From Luidia sarsii (lineage: Eukaryota > Echinodermata > Asteroidea > Paxillosida > Luidiidae): a stretch of 64,000 nt of DNA. The notes under the pieces are model-generated. The model saw only the letters and a program-made list of their open reading frames with translations. It made no database searches and was not told where the DNA came from. The translations under genes were made by a program, and so were the position numbers. The stretch spans positions 24,891,911 through 24,955,910 of the forward strand of contig OX465101.1 of NCBI GenBank assembly GCA_949987565.1, in the 5' to 3' direction. This document shows, one piece after another, positions 47,401 to 53,225 of this stretch (its first letter is position 1; the number at the start of each line of letters is the position of its first letter).

Positions 47401-47850
47401 CCTACGTGCCCATTTTTGGATTCAGTGAGAATCAAGGATTCTAATACTGGCCTTCCTCCATGCATAAACTAACTTGCTTGGCCCCCTAGAGTCACCGACC
47501 CCTCCAAATTTCAGAAAAAAGTGTGACTTGTCGGGTCCAAGTTACTCGGACTACATTCCCCGGCCGTATTATTCTATTAACTCATCAGTTGTTACCCAGT
47601 CCCAGGTCATCTGGTACGCTGATTACTATAGTAAATAAATAACTTAAGAGCAAAGAACACATCATCTGTACTGTGGTAGAGGAAAGAAATAGACACGAGT
47701 AATGTTCAAACAATATTAATTATTATCCTAGTTCCTACCTTTGGCTGCAGAGATGTTTGATTCGCGTATCTGACCAGGCTTGTCCTTGTCCTTGTAGGCG
47801 CCCGGACTTTTGCCACTATTCGCATTACTTCTCATCTTTGCCTCCGGCAT
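35461..47850 (-). CDS. CCT4: T-complex protein 1 subunit delta (CCT4), complete
   Basis: CCT4 is one of eight paralogous subunits of the CCT/TRiC chaperonin, which folds actin, tubulin and other cytosolic proteins using ATP. Thirteen coding exons splice in phase to 534 residues; vertebrate CCT4 is about 539. Order from the N-terminus: [17 protein letters not shown] (about 13-29), LGPRGMDKM (47-55), TNDGATIL (66-73), ATPase GDGTTS (98-103, catalytic Asp 99), [15 protein letters not shown] (start of exon 8), [12 protein letters not shown] (exon 10), GGGAPEIE (419-426), [13 protein letters not shown] (about 484-496) and C-terminal [17 protein letters not shown] and SAELVEEV mark delta among the subunits. 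ATG 47850-47848 has A at -3. All introns are GT-AG. It is divergent from FAM161A over 394 bp holding a heat-shock element. The final 4-residue exon is the least certain part. Confidence 0.96.
35840..35953 (-). CDS. CCT4: CCT4 exon 12
   Basis: 114 bp. Encodes [20 protein letters not shown] and [18 protein letters not shown]. Acceptor CCCCAG, donor GTAAGT. Confidence 0.95.
35954..37674. other. CCT4 intron 11
   Basis: Mostly a foldback, piggyBac-like element (about 36590-37634). A G run next to exon 12 (35955-35970) gives a pure-C polypyrimidine tract on the transcribed strand. Confidence 0.65.
36590..37634. mobile_element. Foldback, possibly piggyBac-like element
   Basis: Arms of about 280 bp are inverted copies: GAACAATATATTTCTGTG, CTATGGGTACAAGAGAGTAA, AGATTATCCGTTC and CCCTGATCGCAGACT on the left, mirrored on the right. 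The right end reads CCCGGCGCGAAGTGGTTAA, that is TTAACCACTTCGCGCCGGG inward, and the same motif occurs at 36931-36950. TTAA followed by CC..TT.GCGCC resembles piggyBac ends. No transposase frame. It ends 41 bp from exon 11. Confidence 0.65.
37675..38040 (-). CDS. CCT4: CCT4 exon 11 (largest)
   Basis: 366 bp, 122 codons, GC-rich. Begins [20 protein letters not shown], carries ERSIHDA-type [15 protein letters not shown] and GGGAPEIE (419-426), and ends [16 protein letters not shown]. The ATP-binding GGG loop lies here. Acceptor TTGCAG, donor GTGAGG. Confidence 0.97.
38110..38300 (-). repeat. tRNA-derived SINE, family B, near-complete
   Basis: On the minus strand: CGTTGGTGCAGTGG (A box, 38256-38269), GCGGGTTCGAATCCCGCC (B box GGTTCGAATCC, 38213-38223), GAGCTGCCTGAAAT, CCAGGCACCGGGCAAAGCAC and GGGCAAAACCTCTTTGAA. 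Its outer flank GTGTGGCGGA-like sequence is shared with 58868. Confidence 0.8.
38300..38420 (+). repeat. SINE B body fragment
   Basis: GCACTGAGCATTCAGTGTTT, GGGCAAAACCTC twice, and CATGTTATATCTATGTTGC. It lies tail to head with the minus copy at 38110. Confidence 0.65.
38459..38510 (-). repeat. Family C fragment
   Basis: AGGAGGTTTGCGGTGACACA, then CATCTCTTAAGAGGAG. Confidence 0.7.
38620..38715. repeat. Family C-like hairpin with a 24-bp tandem repeat
   Basis: GAGAAACGAGTGTGGCTCT and AGAGCAACACTCGTTCTCT form a stem. Between them is three-fold AGGGCTCTTCTCAGAGCTCT, itself palindromic around GAGCTC. Confidence 0.8.
39176..39283 (-). CDS. CCT4: CCT4 exon 10
   Basis: 108 bp, 36 codons. Encodes [20 protein letters not shown] and [16 protein letters not shown]. 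Acceptor TGTTAG, donor GTGAGA. Confidence 0.95.
39361..39555 (-). repeat. Family C copy with a 25-bp tandem repeat
   Basis: GGGTTTGCAGTGACACCATG, then TGGTAACTCGATGTTCCGGG. The minus strand reads AGATGA-T-GGCC GGAGCATACG GGCC. About four units of GGCCGTCATCTGGCCAGTAG plus GCTCT follow (39462-39552). Confidence 0.75.
39625..39830 (+). repeat. tRNA-derived SINE, family A, copy 2
   Basis: CATCTGAATGAAAATGGGAA, TGTGATTCCCCCGAGAG, GCTTTTGACGGGTGTGCCGC, ATTTGGGAAGG and GGGCCGGATGGTGGGAG. The B box is eroded. Confidence 0.7.
40248..40344 (-). CDS. CCT4: CCT4 exon 9
   Basis: 97 bp. Encodes [20 protein letters not shown] and [12 protein letters not shown]. Acceptor TGACAG, donor GTACGT. Confidence 0.95.
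40383..40567. repeat. Family B foldback, best-preserved pair
   Basis: Tail (GATATACAAAAATGTTGCAA, CTGCTTACTGACTAAAA), then a left arm with GTTTCGATCCTAGCAGGGCC, and a right arm with TTTGAGAAAGGTCCTGCTAG and GATCGAAACGTCAGGCCCAC. The arms are near-perfect complements. Confidence 0.9.
40785..41050 (+). repeat. tRNA-derived SINE, family A, copy 3
   Basis: CATCTGAATGAAAATGGGGA, GCTTCTGACCAGTGCCCCCA, GTTTGGATAGCTAAGG (A box) and CTCAGGTTCAAGTTCCCAGG (B box). Confidence 0.75.
41245..41384 (-). CDS. CCT4: CCT4 exon 8
   Basis: 140 bp. Encodes [20 protein letters not shown] and [20 protein letters not shown]. Acceptor TGGCAG, donor GTAAAC. Confidence 0.95.
41389..41410. repeat. (CA)n / (TG)n at the exon 8 acceptor
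   Basis: On the transcribed strand the exon 8 acceptor is preceded by TGTGTGTGTGTGTGGCAG, so the polypyrimidine tract is replaced by a TG run. Confidence 0.9.
41460..41670 (+). repeat. Intronic repeat R, copy 1
   Basis: About 180 bp closely matching 44409-44655. No coding or TIR signature. Confidence 0.85.
41702..41837 (-). CDS. CCT4: CCT4 exon 7
   Basis: 136 bp. Encodes [20 protein letters not shown] and on to [19 protein letters not shown]. Donor GTAAGT. Confidence 0.95.
41838..43067. other. CCT4 intron 6
   Basis: Holds a TIR-type element related to 5325-5571 (41935-42225), an eroded family B arm (42555-42600) and an AT-rich (AAT)n stretch (42870-42925). Confidence 0.55.
41935..42225. 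mobile_element. Putative MITE related to the 5325 element
   Basis: Left GGCATAATGAGGATTCTCG, inner TTCCAATGATATCTAAAT, right TTTACTCAAAAAGGAC, ATGCCTCATTACGTCATC and TAGGTCACATA. The inner parts resemble 5400-5560. The ends are eroded. Confidence 0.5.
43068..43189 (-). CDS. CCT4: CCT4 exon 6
   Basis: 122 bp. Encodes [20 protein letters not shown] and [21 protein letters not shown] (GA)n tract (43048-43060 on the plus strand) lies a few bases inside the downstream intron. Confidence 0.95.
43262..43310 (+). repeat. Family B fragment
   Basis: TTTGAGAGAGGTCCTGCTAG, then GATGGATTCATCTGGCCC. Confidence 0.6.
43480..43690 (+). repeat. tRNA-derived SINE, family A, copy 4
   Basis: GATCCCTGGAGATATCAGGC, TTTGTGGGAAGGCC, GGCCGGATAGCTCGGGTGGC (A-box region) and CATACTCAAGTCCCAGTCCA (B-box region). 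Confidence 0.75.
43710..43845 (+). repeat. Family B copy with full tail
   Basis: TTTGAGAAAGGTCCTACTAG, GATCAAAACGTCAGG, then TTTTAGTCAGTAAGCA and TTGCAACATTTTTGTATATC. The GAAACGTC box is AAAACGTC here. Confidence 0.85.
44025..44105 (+). repeat. Intronic repeat R, diverged copy 3
   Basis: GCATCAGAGG, CTCAGTCTCAGCAACACTGC, AGTGACTTAGTGTTGGATCT and GGACATCACTTGCAC align with the better copies at 41460 and 44409. Confidence 0.65.
44192..44334 (-). CDS. CCT4: CCT4 exon 5
   Basis: 143 bp. Encodes [20 protein letters not shown] through [19 protein letters not shown]. Donor GTGAGA. Confidence 0.95.
44335..44864. other. CCT4 intron 4
   Basis: Mostly a copy of intronic repeat R (44409-44655); otherwise nothing recognised. 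Confidence 0.5.
44409..44655 (+). repeat. Intronic repeat R, copy 2
   Basis: Shares about 180 bp with 41460-41670, from AGGATACC through TTCGCTGTGCATCAGAG, CTGTTTCTCAGCACACTACC and GGTTGGATCTTGTAAAACAT to TTGCTGGCTTGAGAGGACAC. A piece (44583-44623) separates it from the AGATTCACACAGAAATAT end, so copy 1 has a deletion or copy 2 an insertion. Confidence 0.85.
44865..44973 (-). CDS. CCT4: CCT4 exon 4 (ATPase motif)
   Basis: 109 bp. Encodes [18 protein letters not shown], then [24 protein letters not shown] carries the catalytic aspartate of group II chaperonins. Confidence 0.95.
44974..45587. other. CCT4 intron 3
   Basis: Contains a TIR-bounded segment (45074-45331); otherwise nothing recognised. 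Confidence 0.5.
45074..45331. mobile_element. Short element with CAGGGCTCGAA ends
   Basis: Starts CAGGGCTCGAATTTCAGG and ends ATATTTCGAGCCCTG, an inverted pair about 255 bp apart. The start resembles the CAGGGCTCGA elements at 9188 and 58568. CTAGAC/GTCTAG motifs recur inside. Confidence 0.6.
45588..45677 (-). CDS. CCT4: CCT4 exon 3
   Basis: 90 bp, 30 codons. Encodes [20 protein letters not shown] then [10 protein letters not shown]. Acceptor CCACAG, donor GTAAGG. Confidence 0.95.
45678..46175. other. CCT4 intron 2
   Basis: A single TIR-like end (ATGTGACCCACTCTGCAAAA, 45764-45783) matches the element at 57566-58031; no second end is clear. T-rich and A-rich stretches fill the rest. Confidence 0.5.
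46176..46228 (-). CDS. CCT4: CCT4 exon 2
   Basis: 53 bp; completes codon 38 and encodes [18 protein letters not shown], including the LGPRG phosphate-binding loop. Donor GTGAGT. Confidence 0.94.
46355..46820. mobile_element. Foldback element, arms of about 180 bp
   Basis: Left arm (about 46355-46535) and right arm (about 46640-46820) match as inverted copies through GGGCCGCTAGGAGCT, GCGTCCCACCGCGTCTAA, AAAAACGCTGATTCTCAACC and AAAGATTCAATAAAAG. The loop carries three GTACCACTTGTTC repeats. Arms differ by scattered substitutions. No ORF. Confidence 0.85.
46900..46961. repeat. Hairpin with a 23-bp perfect stem
   Basis: Arms 46900-46922 and 46939-46961 are exact complements; the loop is ACGATTGGTGTATCGC. 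The flanks repeat GCGATCG and TTTGCGA motifs. Confidence 0.85.
47180..47560. mobile_element. TIR element with 30-bp perfect inverted repeats
   Basis: 47194-47223 and 47523-47552 are exact reverse complements over 30 bases (AGTCCGAGTAACTTGGACCC at the outer side). Related sequence extends outward to GGGG/CCCC. About 380 bp, no ORF. Confidence 0.85.
47739..47850 (-). CDS. CCT4: CCT4 exon 1
   Basis: 112 bp from ATG 47850-47848 to a GTAGGA donor. Encodes [20 protein letters not shown] and on to ESNISAAK. Ends in phase 1. Confidence 0.94.
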
Positions 47851-48244
47851 ATTGCTAGATTAATCGTTCTTCTAGTACACTAGATGGGAATTGTTCATTG
47901 ATGATTCCCAAAACCTGAGATTATTTTGGATTTTGATGAACGTTTCGGCCTGTGACTATACAGCACACGAGACCACAGCGCCCTAGCAATTGCAGTGGGT
48001 CAAAGGTCGCGGAAAATTCTGGAATAAAAGCAGTCCGACTCAAGCAAATGTAATTATTGGTTTAAAATAACATTGATATTATTTTTGATTTTTCTTTTAC
48101 TGATTTTTTAAGTAGTAAATTTAATTAGTTATTATTATTTAGACAGATAATATATCTTTAAAATGTTGTGATTGAAAATAATTTGTAGAAATTTAACAAT
48201 AAATTGGTGTGCCTAAATTTGAAATAGCTTTGGTAGAAACCAAC
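47851..48244. promoter_or_regulatory. Shared CCT4/FAM161A intergenic promoter
   Basis: 394 bp between the two start codons, which are in divergent orientation, so both 5' UTRs and promoters must overlap here unless upstream exons exist. The CCT4-proximal half is less AT-rich and has a heat-shock element; the FAM161A-proximal half is AT-rich. No repeat element is seen in it, unlike most other non-coding stretches. Confidence 0.7.
48012..48024. promoter_or_regulatory. Heat-shock element, GAA-nn-TTC-nn-GAA
   Basis: GAAAATTCTGGAA is a perfect three-unit HSF binding site. It lies 162 bp upstream of the CCT4 start codon and 221 bp upstream of FAM161A. CCT subunit genes in other animals are known heat-shock-factor targets. 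AATAAAAG follows directly and could serve as a TATA-like box for either gene. Confidence 0.65.
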
Positions 48245-50295
48245 ATGGCAACTGCTATGGCCGGGCACCATAGCATGTCAACTTTGACAAATTCATGTGT
48301 CAAAGTGCCGATTAATCCTAGGAATAGGCTTGCAGCCACATTCACAGAGAGGGGAGGCTCCTTCAAACCCAGTGATGAGAAGCAGAGGGAGAAATGGGCT
48401 CGTGAAGCGGAGAGAGGCGCCGCTGATCCGGGCACTAGTTTGGACGGAGAATTGTTAACCAACACGAACGGCCACAGGCACAACATCGACATGGAGGATG
48501 ACATTGAAAATGCCAATTACGGTGGAAGCCAACAAGCTGTGCACACTGACCAGATGTTCGAGAATCTGACGGAAAACATCGATTCTTACACCGATGAAGA
48601 GTTCTACAGGAAATTGATAGAGATGAAGAAGGAGCACAGGAAAACGTTGCAGAGACTGGAGAAGATGTACGACAAGAAGCTCTCGCTGTCTGGACACGAG
48701 GATGTGTCCAGGTCCAGCTTTGAGCAGGAGGAGTCGCCTTTCACAAGGTCGGGCCCGGTGTACGTCGGAGATCACAAGCTGCACCATATCGACGACGAGA
48801 TAGAGCAGTTTACCAAGAGCCAGGACTGGTCGGCAAAGAAGGACAACGTGAGGGACATGTCAGCCAAGCCGCCCATCGGCCGCCCCAAAACGGCGTGGTC
48901 AGGGAAGGCCAGGCGCAGCCTGCGCCGCAGCGCGTCCTCGGAGAAGTGGAACGACATCACGTGGAACAGCGACACCAGCGGGCAGGACACCAGCGGGTCC
49001 GAGTTGGACGTCGCCAGCGGCCGGAGCCGCAGGGCCATGTCGCTGAGTCTGTCCGACTCGGGCTCGCAGGCCGCCCACCAGGGCCTGGTGGACAAGATGT
49101 GGGACGGGTTCTCGGTCAACGAGTACGCGCCACCGGCCCGGAGCCGCTCGAGGGCCTCCTCGGTCAAGAGCGCCGGAAGTGGTACCAGCGCCAAGGCCAA
49201 GGAGTGGTCACCCAAGATCACTGTCCCAAAGCCCTTCCAGATGACGCGGCGGGATGCGGCCAAGGACAAGTCCAAGTCCAAGGCCTGCCTGGAGGTGGAG
49301 CAGGTGCTGGCCGAGCGGCAGAAGGCAGAGGAGGCCGAGTGCCAGCGCAAGTTCAAGGCCACGCCGGCGCCGGCCCACACCTACCTGCCGCTCTACGACG
49401 AGATCCGCGAGAAGGAGATGGAGCGGAGCCGGAAGAACCAGGAGCAGAGCAAGGCCCTCCTGACGACCAAGCAGAAGCCGTTCGACCTGACCAAGCGGGA
49501 GGAGGAGAAGAAGAGGCACCGGCGATCCCAGTCCCTCCCGCTGACCTCGGCCCGGGAGCGGAAGCCCAAGCAGTTCAAGGCCAGGGAGATCCCCAAGTCG
49601 GTCTTCGATCCGACCGTCGCCGACCGGATCCTGGAGGAGGAGGAGTACCGCAAGATCCGCATCAAGATGCGGGCGGAGGAGATGCTGCGCCAGTCCTCGC
49701 TGCCCGAGAACATGAAACACCGGGGGCGGGAGTACACGGACGGGCGGCTGCGGCAGAAGCTGCAGAAGAGCCGGGAGAGGAAGGCCTTCCTCACGCCAGA
49801 GCACAAGTTCCGGCCGCAGGTCAACGGCGAGGTGCCCGACTACGACCAGCTGTACCGGCAGTTCCAGCGGGAGGTGCAGCGCAAGAAGAGCGAGAAGGAG
49901 CCCACTGTGGCGCAGCCCTTCAACCTGCGCACCGCCCGCATCCCCTCCAAGGCGGACAAGATCCGGGACGAGCTGCGGGCGGAGGAGGAGCGACGGAGGG
50001 AGACGCTGCGGGGATCGATGTCCCGGTCGCTCGGCCCGCGCGGCTCGTCCGGTTCCTGGGAGGCCCGGGAGGACACCATCCCCACCAGGACCACCACGGC
50101 CGCCAAGCTGAGGAGCAGCGTCACCGAGAAGACGCTGAGGGAGAAGGCCGAGAGGGAGAAGGAGGAGGCGGAGAGGGAGCGCCGGAAGAGGCTCCGGGAG
50201 AGGAAGCTGAAGCAGTTCATCGCCAAGAAGGCGCTGGCCAACGACAACTCGGACAGTCTGTCCGTCAGCAGCAAGACCAAGCTGCACAATTACAT
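48245..50295 (+). CDS. FAM161A: FAM161A exon 1
   Basis: 2051 bp, strongly GC-rich in its last two thirds. Most of the protein is here. The donor is placed at 50296 (GTACGA), before the frame would run into a stop at 50330; this gives KLHNY-I-QAGKSRQEEYDA across the junction. Confidence 0.88.
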
Positions 50296-52514
50296 GTACG
50301 ACCTCCCATACAGGGCCACCCTTCTTCCTTGATCAATATCTCGCAAAATTTCTTCCTTCTGTAACATAGAAAACCAAATTGCAAACTACTTGCCAAATCA
50401 AATGACACAAATTATTCAAATCTCATAAAATCTGGAGGGCCTGATGTTTTGATGCTTGCACGATCTTCTTCAAGGACAGGATCATGATTTTTAAGAAAAA
50501 TCCCTCTGAGATTGGAATGTCAGGCCCTCTTTATTTTTTATGTCTACTGTCTAATTTCCAGTCGTTTTTAAGTACGGTACAATATGTAGGCTGTGGGAGG
50601 TTCAACGACTAAAAAAAAAAATTGATGAGCCAGCAAAAAAAAAAAATGCAGCGGGGATGAGTTTGGAAAAAAAAGAAAAACATCCAGATTATTTTTTTCT
50701 TTGGAATCTTCAGTTTCAAGATTGGTATTCGAATATAGAACGTCCTCTGAAATATTTGAATAATCAGATTATAGTTCTTGCCATAATACAGACACAAATG
50801 TACAACAGATGATTTTACTGTCGTATTTTACAAACGGCTTGCATTGGCTTGAGGACCCCCCCAAAACAACTAGCCCGGGAACCAATTTGTACTTAAGAAA
50901 TGCTATATTTTGTTTGTTTACAGTCAAGCAGGCAAATCGAGGCAAGAGGAGTACGACGCACAACTGAAGGAAATGATGGCCAGAGTGGACTCCAGGCCGC
51001 TGCTCTTTGAGCGACAGTCACAGGTCCGATTTACAGATTGTCGTGATTTGTGTGTGGCCTGACTGGCCTCAACCACTTCACGGGTGGCCTCAACAAGTTT
51101 GAAGAGAGCCAGTATACTCAATTTTTGGGGCAGTGCATTGTGTGTACCCCGTTTTCAGGAGACCCCTGACAACGGGCAGAGTACACAGACTACACACTGC
51201 CCGAAAAACTTTGAGCTACCGGCTCTTTTCAGAGCCATACTCATTCTCTTAGGAGGTGATATAGATACTCTACAATGGTGTCACCGCAAACCTCTTACTT
51301 GGTACACTGTGTGTCCATCATACCAGCCTTCAAATCTGAAGTAACTACAAGTTTATTTCTCCATTTTACCTGGTTGCCATTGGGTGGCAGTTGGCACTGC
51401 ACAGTGCCCTGAAGGGCCCCATTCTGTAAATACTAACAGACTGCGTGTGAATGAGACGTAATGGTTTGCGTCGACATCACGTGTACTATATCTGCCATGA
51501 ATGTGTTTGGCTCCGAGAAGAGCGGGCAGCTCATTCTCGAAACAGACGATGAGCGTGGTGGTGGCATGTTACAGTTGCCGACTGTTTTTACGATGAGACA
51601 AATTTAGCAAGGTGTTGACTGCAGAAGTGTATTTCTTGAAAACTCTGACATTCGCCACTGACTGGATGGGCACCCCAGCCACAGGTCACCCGGGCACAAA
51701 GCGTTTTTTTGTTCACTCAATCAAGGACTAAACTGTGGAGCTTTTTTTATCTGGGTCAAAAGGCAGTGTATCTTCTGGAAAGATGTGTATTTATTTATTT
51801 TTTTATGCAAAATCGCCCCAAAACAAGGCTGAAAAGCCTCTCAAGGTACTTAAGGGCTAACGAAAGAAGGAGATAGAAAGGGACTCATGGAAGGCAGGAG
51901 ATTGGATTGGAGCCTTTGAATGAATAAAACCCCAAATATTTTGATAGAATGTGTACACAGTGTAGCCATATCAAACCTTACACCCAGTGACTACATAAGC
52001 CTTTAAGAAATAGATGTATTGTGCACTGCATAGTGCATACATAATTATATACATACATGCACACTGACAGTACATGCACTAAATGTACACTGTGTGTCTG
52101 TATGTTATTATGTTATGCAATGTTACCCTCTCCAGAAGAACAAAATGGTTGGCTTTGTATGCTTGCAATTGCTGGAGCCTGAGTTTTGCCCCTCATTTTT
52201 GGTGTCTGCGTCTGCAGGTCAATGCCCAAAAGGCCGCCGAGAGGAAGTACCAGCAAGCCCTGAAGGAGGCCGGCGTGGACGAAGAGTTCCTGGCGAGGAA
52301 AGGCCGCGGCGGAAGCGCGCAGTCCTACGACGACTACGCGGGAGGCAGCGACGAGGCCGACGACGAAGACTACACCTACGGCGGGGACTTGTCGGCGGCC
52401 AGCAGTGCCGCTCGCGGCCGCGGCAGTGCGCAGGATGCAAGCCACAGCTACGACGATTACGACGACAATGACGAGAACAGATCCATCAGCTCCATACACA
52501 CTGAGGAAGACTGA
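48245..52514 (+). CDS. FAM161A: FAM161A-like ciliary/centriolar protein, complete
   Basis: Three coding exons (48245-50295, 50924-51023, 52218-52514) give 815 residues. FAM161A is a microtubule-binding protein of the ciliary base, connecting cilium and centriole; human loss causes retinitis pigmentosa. N-terminal MATAMAGHH, then YTDEEFYRKLIEMKKEHRKT (near 115) and LEKMYDKKLSL, as in family members. The UPF0564/FAM161 region starts at VDKMWDGFSVNEY (about 281) and includes KITVPKPFQM (about 323), FKATPAPAHTYLPLYDEI, FKAREIPKSVFDP and AQPFNLRTARIPSKADKI, with basic, Glu-rich coiled coil between. It ends with RPLLFERQSQVNAQKAAERK and an acidic Asp/Tyr-rich tail. Start at 48245 has a strong context (CCAACATGG); the frame is open further up to 48209 but without an ATG. 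FAM161A fits better than FAM161B from motif matches and from its neighbours. Confidence 0.9.
50296..50923. other. FAM161A intron 1
   Basis: Holds an eroded family B pair (50428-50545) and a fragment like the CAGGGCTCGA element (GATGAGCCAGC, ATGCAGCGGGGATGAG near 50622-50661, CTAGCCCGGGA near 50871). Confidence 0.55.
50428..50545. repeat. Eroded family B pair
   Basis: GGAGGGCCTGATGTTTTGAT on the left and GATTGGAATGTCAGGCCCTC on the right are inverted copies. Confidence 0.7.
50924..51023 (+). CDS. FAM161A: FAM161A exon 2
   Basis: 100 bp. Acceptor TTTACAG, donor GTCCGA. Encodes QAGKSRQEEYDAQLKEMMAR and VDSRPLLFERQSQ; RPLLFE is a family hallmark. Confidence 0.9.
51155..51300 (+). repeat. Family C element, single arm
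   Basis: CTGACAA-C-GGGC...GCCC-GAAAAACTTTGAGC, then TACCGGCTCTTTTCAGAGCC and ATGGTGTCACCGCAAACC. The GGGC/GCCC stem is perfect. Confidence 0.85.
51459..51560 (-). repeat. Family C element, diverged
   Basis: ATGGTTTGCGTCGACATCAC, GTTTGGCTCCGAGAAGAGCG, TCATTCTCGAAACAGACGAT. Confidence 0.55.
52218..52514 (+). CDS. FAM161A: FAM161A exon 3, C-terminus
   Basis: 297 bp. Acceptor TCTGCAG. Encodes VNAQKAAERKYQQALKEAGV and DEEFLARKGRGGS, aligning with the family C-terminal block, then a low-complexity tail rich in Asp, Tyr, Gly and Ser with two SYDDY motifs and SSIHTEED before TGA. Confidence 0.92.
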   Translation, partial: VNAQKAAERKYQQALKEAGVDEEFLARKGRGGSAQSYDDYAGGSDEADDEDYTYGGDLSAASSAARGRGSAQDASHSYDDYDDNDENRSISSIHTEED

Positions 52515-52837
52515 GATTCAGACAACTTTCGGTTGGCCCTGACCCATACTCGAAGCATCAACATATGTGACCAGCTCCACAAAAATGGGTATTATGTGAC
52601 AAAATTAACAATTTAGTTATATGGGGCCTACATAGCTGAATTGGTTACATTGATAGAGATTGATGATGTCGATTGTCGACCACTTACTGGTGTGTGTGGG
52701 GCCTAAGGGGTATGACAGAAGAAATTAGCTTTTGGCTTGTTTGGTTTGGTAAGAGCAGTGCCGTGTCTTGACCATTCCACTTTGATGGAGCCCACAGATT
52801 CTGGACATCAACTACATGTATACGAACTGTTTGAAAA

Positions 52838-52843
52838 AATAAA
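52838..52843 (+). terminator. Possible FAM161A polyadenylation signal
   Basis: AATAAA 324 bp after the stop codon. It is the nearest canonical signal downstream; use is unproven. Confidence 0.4.
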
Positions 52844-53169
52844 TGAAAATTGTGCCTTTTTCCATTTTAATGTCCAAAGGCAAAACAAAAAAGTTCTGCT
52901 GCCGATTACATGGCATTTCAAAATAGGTAGGTAGGGAATTTTATTTGTTTTGCACATTTATTTTGCGTACAATCATATGGAGGCATCTGCATGTGGTCAA
53001 GCCTTTTAATACAATCAATTTATTTTTTATTATACATTGAATTTTTATCATCATTGTTACCCGATAAAACAAATTTGGGTCGCAGGTTAGAAATAGGGTC
53101 TTTCTTTTTTGGGCCAAAACATTAGTTAAAATTTTAAATAACAAGAAACTTTACTTCATTCTGCCTTAA

Positions 53170-53225
53170 AGAAAAGTCCTGTTTGAACAGACACATCAGG
53201 GCCCTCTAATGTTGAGGAAATGTTG
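53170..53225 (+). repeat. Eroded family B arm
   Basis: CTTAAAGAAAAGTCCTGTTT, GAACAGACACATCAGGGCCC, then TCTAATGTTGAGG. Confidence 0.45.

Larger units (their letters stand above)
46229..47738. other. CCT4 intron 1 with three inverted-repeat structures
   Basis: Holds a long foldback (46355-46820), a 23-bp perfect hairpin (46900-46961) and a TIR element (47180-47560). No exon seen. Confidence 0.75.
51024..52217. other. FAM161A intron 2
   Basis: Holds two family C copies (51155-51300; 51459-51560). Otherwise no feature is recognised. Confidence 0.55.

Noticed and set aside
48895..50364. 489-codon plus-strand frame and a 359-codon minus-strand frame (49208-50287) over FAM161A exon 1
   Set aside because: Both are by-products of high G/C third positions. 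They are Ala/Gly/Pro or Leu-rich with no domain, while the accepted frame matches FAM161A through its whole length.
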